A DNA stretch of 15,066 nt from Candidatus Omnitrophota bacterium (GTDB lineage Bacteria > Omnitrophota > Gorgyraeia > JABMQH01). The notes below the pieces were generated by a model, which saw nothing but the letters and a program-made list of their open reading frames with translations, made no database searches and had not been told where the DNA came from. The position numbers and the translations under genes are program-made. The stretch spans positions 3,197 to 18,262 of the forward strand of contig JAPLLL010000106.1 in assembly GCA_026387595.1 (NCBI GenBank). The letters are read 5' to 3'. This document shows positions 11,964-15,066 of this stretch, piece by piece. How positions within the stretch are numbered: the first letter of the stretch is position 1; each line of letters starts with the position of its first letter.

Positions 11964-12383
11964 ATGGGACGAGAAAGGCGCAGGTTCGAGAGGTTCGAAA
12001 GTTTAGTGAGCGTAAAGTACACTGCCAGAAAAGGAGACTTCACAGGATACTCTTTTACAAAGGACCTGAGCGAGGAAGGCGTAGGCTTGCCAATGGCGTC
12101 GGCGATACCGCGTCGCGGCCCGCTTGATCTGATCATAATAATACCCGGAGGCGATTTCAGGGAAATACGCGCGACGGCAAAAGTGGCATGGTTTAAAAGG
12201 AATCTTGAACATTGGAAGTCTTATTACAGCGCAGGCCTGCGTTTTAAGGATATAAGCCCTACGGATAAAAACAGGCTACTGGCCTACGCGAAAAACCATA
12301 GATGGGTAAAAAGCAGTTTTGAACAGCAGCTCGAAGAGGACAAGGTACCGGTACTGGGAGGAAAGGGGGATTTTGATCTATGA
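11964..12383 (+). CDS. PilZ domain protein (putative c-di-GMP receptor)
   Basis: The 139-residue protein carries both PilZ signature elements: an RxxxR motif at Arg6-Arg10 within RERRRFERF, and D-x-S-x-x-G at 34-39 (DLSEEG). These are followed by strands such as LDLIIIIPGG and IRATAKVAWFKR, and GLRFKDIS. In the family these residues bind cyclic di-GMP. There is no output domain, so it would act through a partner or on pili or envelope functions. It is in the riboflavin operon, with its stop overlapping the ribH start (ATGA), which is an unexpected place. A PilT-like gene 3 kb upstream makes a motility link possible but unproven. Confidence 0.88.
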   Translation: MGRERRRFERFESLVSVKYTARKGDFTGYSFTKDLSEEGVGLPMASAIPRRGPLDLIIIIPGGDFREIRATAKVAWFKRNLEHWKSYYSAGLRFKDISPTDKNRLLAYAKNHRWVKSSFEQQLEEDKVPVLGGKGDFDL

Positions 12384-12841
12384 AGGAAATAAAGGCTGAC
12401 CTGATAGGCAAGGGTAAAAAGATAGGGATAGTAGCTTCAAGGTTCAATGAATTTATCACGACAAAGCTTCTGGAAGGCGCATGCGATACGCTGATACGCC
12501 ATGGCGTGTCCGATGCCGGTATTGAAACGGTCTGGGTGCCGGGTGCATTTGAGATCCCGTATGTCGCGCAGAAAATGGCAAAGTCAAAAAAATACGATGC
12601 AATTGTCTGCCTCGGCACGATAATCCGGGGATCAACGCCCCATTTTGACTATATTGCAAGCGAGGCGGCAAAAGGGATAGCAAAGGTGTCGCTTGATACC
12701 GGAATCCCGTGCGTATTCGGCGTTATCACGGCTGATACGCTTGAACAGTCAATAGAGCGCGCCGGGACCAAAGACGGCAACAAAGGCCGGGACGCAGCGC
12801 TTGTGGCAATAGAGCTGGCGAATTTGTACGAGAGAATATGA
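12380..12841 (+). CDS. ribH: 6,7-dimethyl-8-ribityllumazine synthase
   Basis: RibH condenses 3,4-dihydroxybutanone phosphate from RibBA with the pyrimidine derived from the RibD product, the step before riboflavin synthase. The 153-residue product shows SRFNEFIT (20-27), VPGAFEIP (53-60), GTIIRGSTPHFDY with the catalytic His88, FGVITADT and EQSIERAG, as in the icosahedral or pentameric enzymes. The ATG overlaps the PilZ stop by 4 nt, implying translational coupling. Confidence 0.96.
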   Translation: MKEIKADLIGKGKKIGIVASRFNEFITTKLLEGACDTLIRHGVSDAGIETVWVPGAFEIPYVAQKMAKSKKYDAIVCLGTIIRGSTPHFDYIASEAAKGIAKVSLDTGIPCVFGVITADTLEQSIERAGTKDGNKGRDAALVAIELANLYERI

Positions 12842-12863
12842 CTTCTCGTCGGGAGGCAAATTA

Positions 12864-13292
12864 ATGCGGAAACGCACAAGGGCGCGCGAATTTGCCCTTC
12901 AGGTCCTGTATCAGCTTGATATAACCAAGAGCCCGAGTCCGGATTGCCTTTTGGATTTCTGGAAGAATCGGGAAGCCGAGGTTGAGCCGTCGGTCAAGGA
13001 ATTCGCAGAGGCAATAGTGCGCGAAGTCGAGGCCCACAGCAAAGAGATCGATAAGGCGATAAGCGAATCGGCCGAGAACTGGGAATTGGGTAGGATGGCC
13101 ACTGTGGACCGCAATATTTTGCGGGCGGCTACCTGCGAGCTTTTATTTATGCCCGACATCCCGCCGAAAGTCGCGATCAACGAAGCAATAGACATAGCCA
13201 AGAAGTACGGGGACAAGGACTCAAGCAAATTCGTGAACGGTATCCTCGATAAAATAAACAAGACCAAACAAGCGCATGCAAAAGAGGGTTGA
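12864..13292 (+). CDS. nusB: Transcription antitermination factor NusB
   Basis: NusB pairs with ribosomal protein S10 on boxA RNA and supports antitermination of rRNA operons. The 142-residue, all-helical product has the typical start RTRAREFALQVLYQLD and the C-terminal block VDRNILRAATCELL, followed by PPKVAINEAIDIAKKYGDKDSSKFVNGILD, which is diagnostic. GGGAGG at 12851-12856, 7 nt before the ATG, fixes the start. It follows ribH, an arrangement common in bacteria, with its own ribosome-binding site and a 22-nt gap. Confidence 0.96.
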   Translation: MRKRTRAREFALQVLYQLDITKSPSPDCLLDFWKNREAEVEPSVKEFAEAIVREVEAHSKEIDKAISESAENWELGRMATVDRNILRAATCELLFMPDIPPKVAINEAIDIAKKYGDKDSSKFVNGILDKINKTKQAHAKEG

Positions 13293-14094
13293 TCTGCATG
13301 TTCACACCAATTTTTCCGACGGCACTTTCTCCCCGAAAGAGGTCCTGTCCTACGCGTCCAAAATAGGTTTATCCTGTATTGCCATATGCGACCATGACGT
13401 GATCGACGGCATCCCGCCAGCTATTACCTTATCCGAAACATACAACGTTGAGGTCATCCCGGGCATTGAGCTTACTGCGGAAAAGCAGGGCTGCGAGATA
13501 CATATCCTCGGGTTCTATATCAACTGGCAGGACGGGCAGTTCCAAAAGAAATTGGCGCAGTTATGCAGACAGAGAATAAAACGGATGCAGGATATGCTTG
13601 ATAAATTCAAGGCCCTTGGCATGCCGCTTAACATGGACGAGGTCACAGGCATTGATAAGGAAGGTTCCATAGGCAGGCTGCATCTTGCAAGGGCCCTCCA
13701 CAAAAAAGGCTACACGCAAACCGTGGACGAGGCGTTTAAAAAATATATCGCCAACGGCAAACCCTGCTATTCAAGCAAGATAAACCTTACCCCTGAAGAG
13801 GCCATAGCCGAGATCATAAAGGTAAAAGGTGTCCCTGTCCTGGCGCATCCTGCGGTCATGGGCAAAGATGATTTTATTAGTTCTTACGTAAAACACGGGC
13901 TGATGGGTATCGAGGTTTATCATTCTGACCACAACCCCCTCATGACGGCGCGGTATGAAAAAATGGCAAAGGACCTGGGCCTTTTGATGACAGGCGGTTC
14001 TGATTGCCACGGCCTTGGCAAGGCAAGGATCTTGATGGGCACTACGACAGTGTCTTATGAACTGGTTGAAAGGCTTAAAAATGCCCGACGATAA
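13276..14094 (+). CDS. PHP domain phosphoesterase (RNase AM/TrpH-like)
   Basis: The 272-residue protein has the PHP metal-binding pattern: DLHVHTNFSDG (His8, His10, Asp15), AICDHDVIDG (Asp39, His40), PGIELTAE with Glu65, CEIHILG with His76, VLAHPAV, and GGSDCHG near the C-terminus. Relatives of the YciV/TrpH group cleave 3',5'-bisphosphonucleotides or act as 5'-3' exoribonucleases; the exact substrate here is inferred. The start overlaps the nusB end by 17 nt with no clear Shine-Dalgarno, and the stop overlaps ribD by 14 nt. It is part of the same operon as nusB and ribD. Confidence 0.9.
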   Translation: MQKRVDLHVHTNFSDGTFSPKEVLSYASKIGLSCIAICDHDVIDGIPPAITLSETYNVEVIPGIELTAEKQGCEIHILGFYINWQDGQFQKKLAQLCRQRIKRMQDMLDKFKALGMPLNMDEVTGIDKEGSIGRLHLARALHKKGYTQTVDEAFKKYIANGKPCYSSKINLTPEEAIAEIIKVKGVPVLAHPAVMGKDDFISSYVKHGLMGIEVYHSDHNPLMTARYEKMAKDLGLLMTGGSDCHGLGKARILMGTTTVSYELVERLKNARR

Positions 14095-15066
14095 ATTTTA
14101 CATGCGTCTGGCGCTTGTGCTTGCCCAAAAGGGCCGCGGGGGGACAAGCCCCAATCCCATGGTCGGGGCCGTTATAGTTAAAAATAATAAAATAGTCGGG
14201 CTGGCTTATCATAAAGAGGCAGGAGGACCTCACGCAGAGGCAGCAGCGCTTAAAGAAGCCGGCAAAAGTGCAAAAGGGGCCGCGCTTTATATCAATTTGG
14301 AACCATGCGCCCATTTCGGCAGGACGCCGCCCTGCACGCAGGCAATAATTAAAAGCGGTATAAAAAAAGTAATTGCGGCGATGAAGGACCCTAACCCTAT
14401 CATTGCAGGTCGCGGGTTTGTCAGATTAAAGAAAAACGGGATAAAAGTCGCAGCAGGCACTTTAGAAGATGAGGCAAAGATACTAAACGAGGTTTTCATA
14501 AAATATATCACCAAAAAAATGCCGTTCGTGATCGTAAAAGCGGCGCAGAGCCTGGACGGCAAGATCGCGGCAAAGACAGGTGATTCAAAATGGATCACAT
14601 CGGAAGAATCCCGCAGGTATGTACACCGGCTTAGGTCGCAGGTGGATGCGGTAATGGTAGGGGCAGGGACAGTGGTCAAGGATGACCCGTTATTAACAAG
14701 CAGGGTTTCAGAAAAGCAGCCGGTTAAGGTTATAGTTGATTCAGAATTAAAAATATCGCATAGTGCAAAAATATTTAGCAAAGAATCACCCGCAAAAGTT
14801 ATTCTGGCAACTACAGCAAAAGCAACTAAAAATAGAATCGAAAAATTCAGAAATATTGGCGCGGAGGTTTTGGTTTTAAAAAAGAAGAACAGCATGGTGG
14901 GTCTACGGCAATTGATGAAAGAGTTGGCTAAAAGAGAAATTACAAGCATTTTAGTAGAGGGCGGTGGCGAGTTGATAGGGAGCCTGGTTGATGAGAAGCT
15001 GGTTGATAAATTTTCAATTTTTATTGCCCCTAAGATTATCGGAGGCAAAGAGGCAATCACTTCGGT
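14081..15066 (+). CDS. ribD: Bifunctional riboflavin deaminase/reductase (partial, cut by window end)
   Basis: RibD deaminates the GTP cyclohydrolase II product and then reduces the ribose side chain. Reading from ATG 14081 gives an open frame to the window end (328 codons). The cytidine-deaminase-like part has GTSPNPMVGAVIV, HAEAAAL with His51 and Glu53, and EPCAHFGRTPPC with the zinc cysteines 76 and 85. The reductase part starts near residue 145 (PFVIVKAAQSLDGKIA), with VGAGTVVKDDP and EGGGELIGSL. The family is about 360-370 residues long, so roughly 35-40 are missing beyond the window. It overlaps the PHP gene by 14 nt. With ribBA and ribH it supplies most of the pathway; riboflavin synthase is not in view. 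Confidence 0.95.
   Translation, partial: MPDDKFYMRLALVLAQKGRGGTSPNPMVGAVIVKNNKIVGLAYHKEAGGPHAEAAALKEAGKSAKGAALYINLEPCAHFGRTPPCTQAIIKSGIKKVIAAMKDPNPIIAGRGFVRLKKNGIKVAAGTLEDEAKILNEVFIKYITKKMPFVIVKAAQSLDGKIAAKTGDSKWITSEESRRYVHRLRSQVDAVMVGAGTVVKDDPLLTSRVSEKQPVKVIVDSELKISHSAKIFSKESPAKVILATTAKATKNRIEKFRNIGAEVLVLKKKNSMVGLRQLMKELAKREITSILVEGGGELIGSLVDEKLVDKFSIFIAPKIIGGKEAITS

Noticed and set aside
12842..12866. A fourth leader copy before nusB
   Set aside because: Only GGGAGGCAAAT is shared with the end of copy 3; there is no P1 or P2 and the gap is just 22 nt.

Overview
This is a dense bacterial window. All genes I can support lie on the + strand, and there is no sign of phage, transposon or CRISPR. 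It encodes primary anabolism: the diaminopimelate/lysine route through LL-DAP aminotransferase, folate, pantothenate, NAD from aspartate, and riboflavin. It also holds a type IV pilus ATPase, a PilZ protein, NusB and a PHP phosphoesterase. The gene set, an exported protein with an LCLRP segment and the uncultivated feel of the sequence suggest an anaerobic Gram-negative bacterium, perhaps of the Omnitrophota/PVC neighbourhood. That placement is inference, as no rRNA is present.

Layout. 1-1027: the end of dapF, then dapA. 1078-4441: dapB, dapL, folK, panC (broken) and panD, nearly without gaps. 4443-6238: nadA and nadX, the oxygen-independent entry to NAD. 6336-6575: a small basic protein made of two copies of one unit. 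6633-7862: an M20 metallopeptidase. 7906-9138: a consensus promoter and a PilT-like ATPase (broken near its C-terminus). 9198-10352: a methyltransferase with an apparent signal peptide. 10432-11892: promoter, FMN riboswitch with terminator, ribBA. 11964-15066: PilZ, ribH, nusB, a PHP protein and ribD (cut by the window end). Aspartate is a hub: the dap genes, panD and nadX/nadA all draw on it.

Two things stand out. First, an intercistronic element of about 70-80 nt occurs three times, before dapA, before the small repeat protein and before the PilZ gene. Each copy starts at or near the stop of the upstream gene and ends on the next gene's Shine-Dalgarno. All copies can form two abutting hairpins. 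One stem segment is rewritten in each copy but stays paired, while the sequence of the second hairpin loop is almost invariant. This looks like a structured RNA leader family that I do not recognise.

Second, three genes carry internal deletions. dapA lacks the segment with its Schiff-base lysine, panC lacks about 50 residues and changes frame, and pilT lacks about 40 residues and changes frame. Three such lesions among otherwise intact genes point either to an assembly problem or to real gene decay, and functional claims for these genes should wait for read-level checking.
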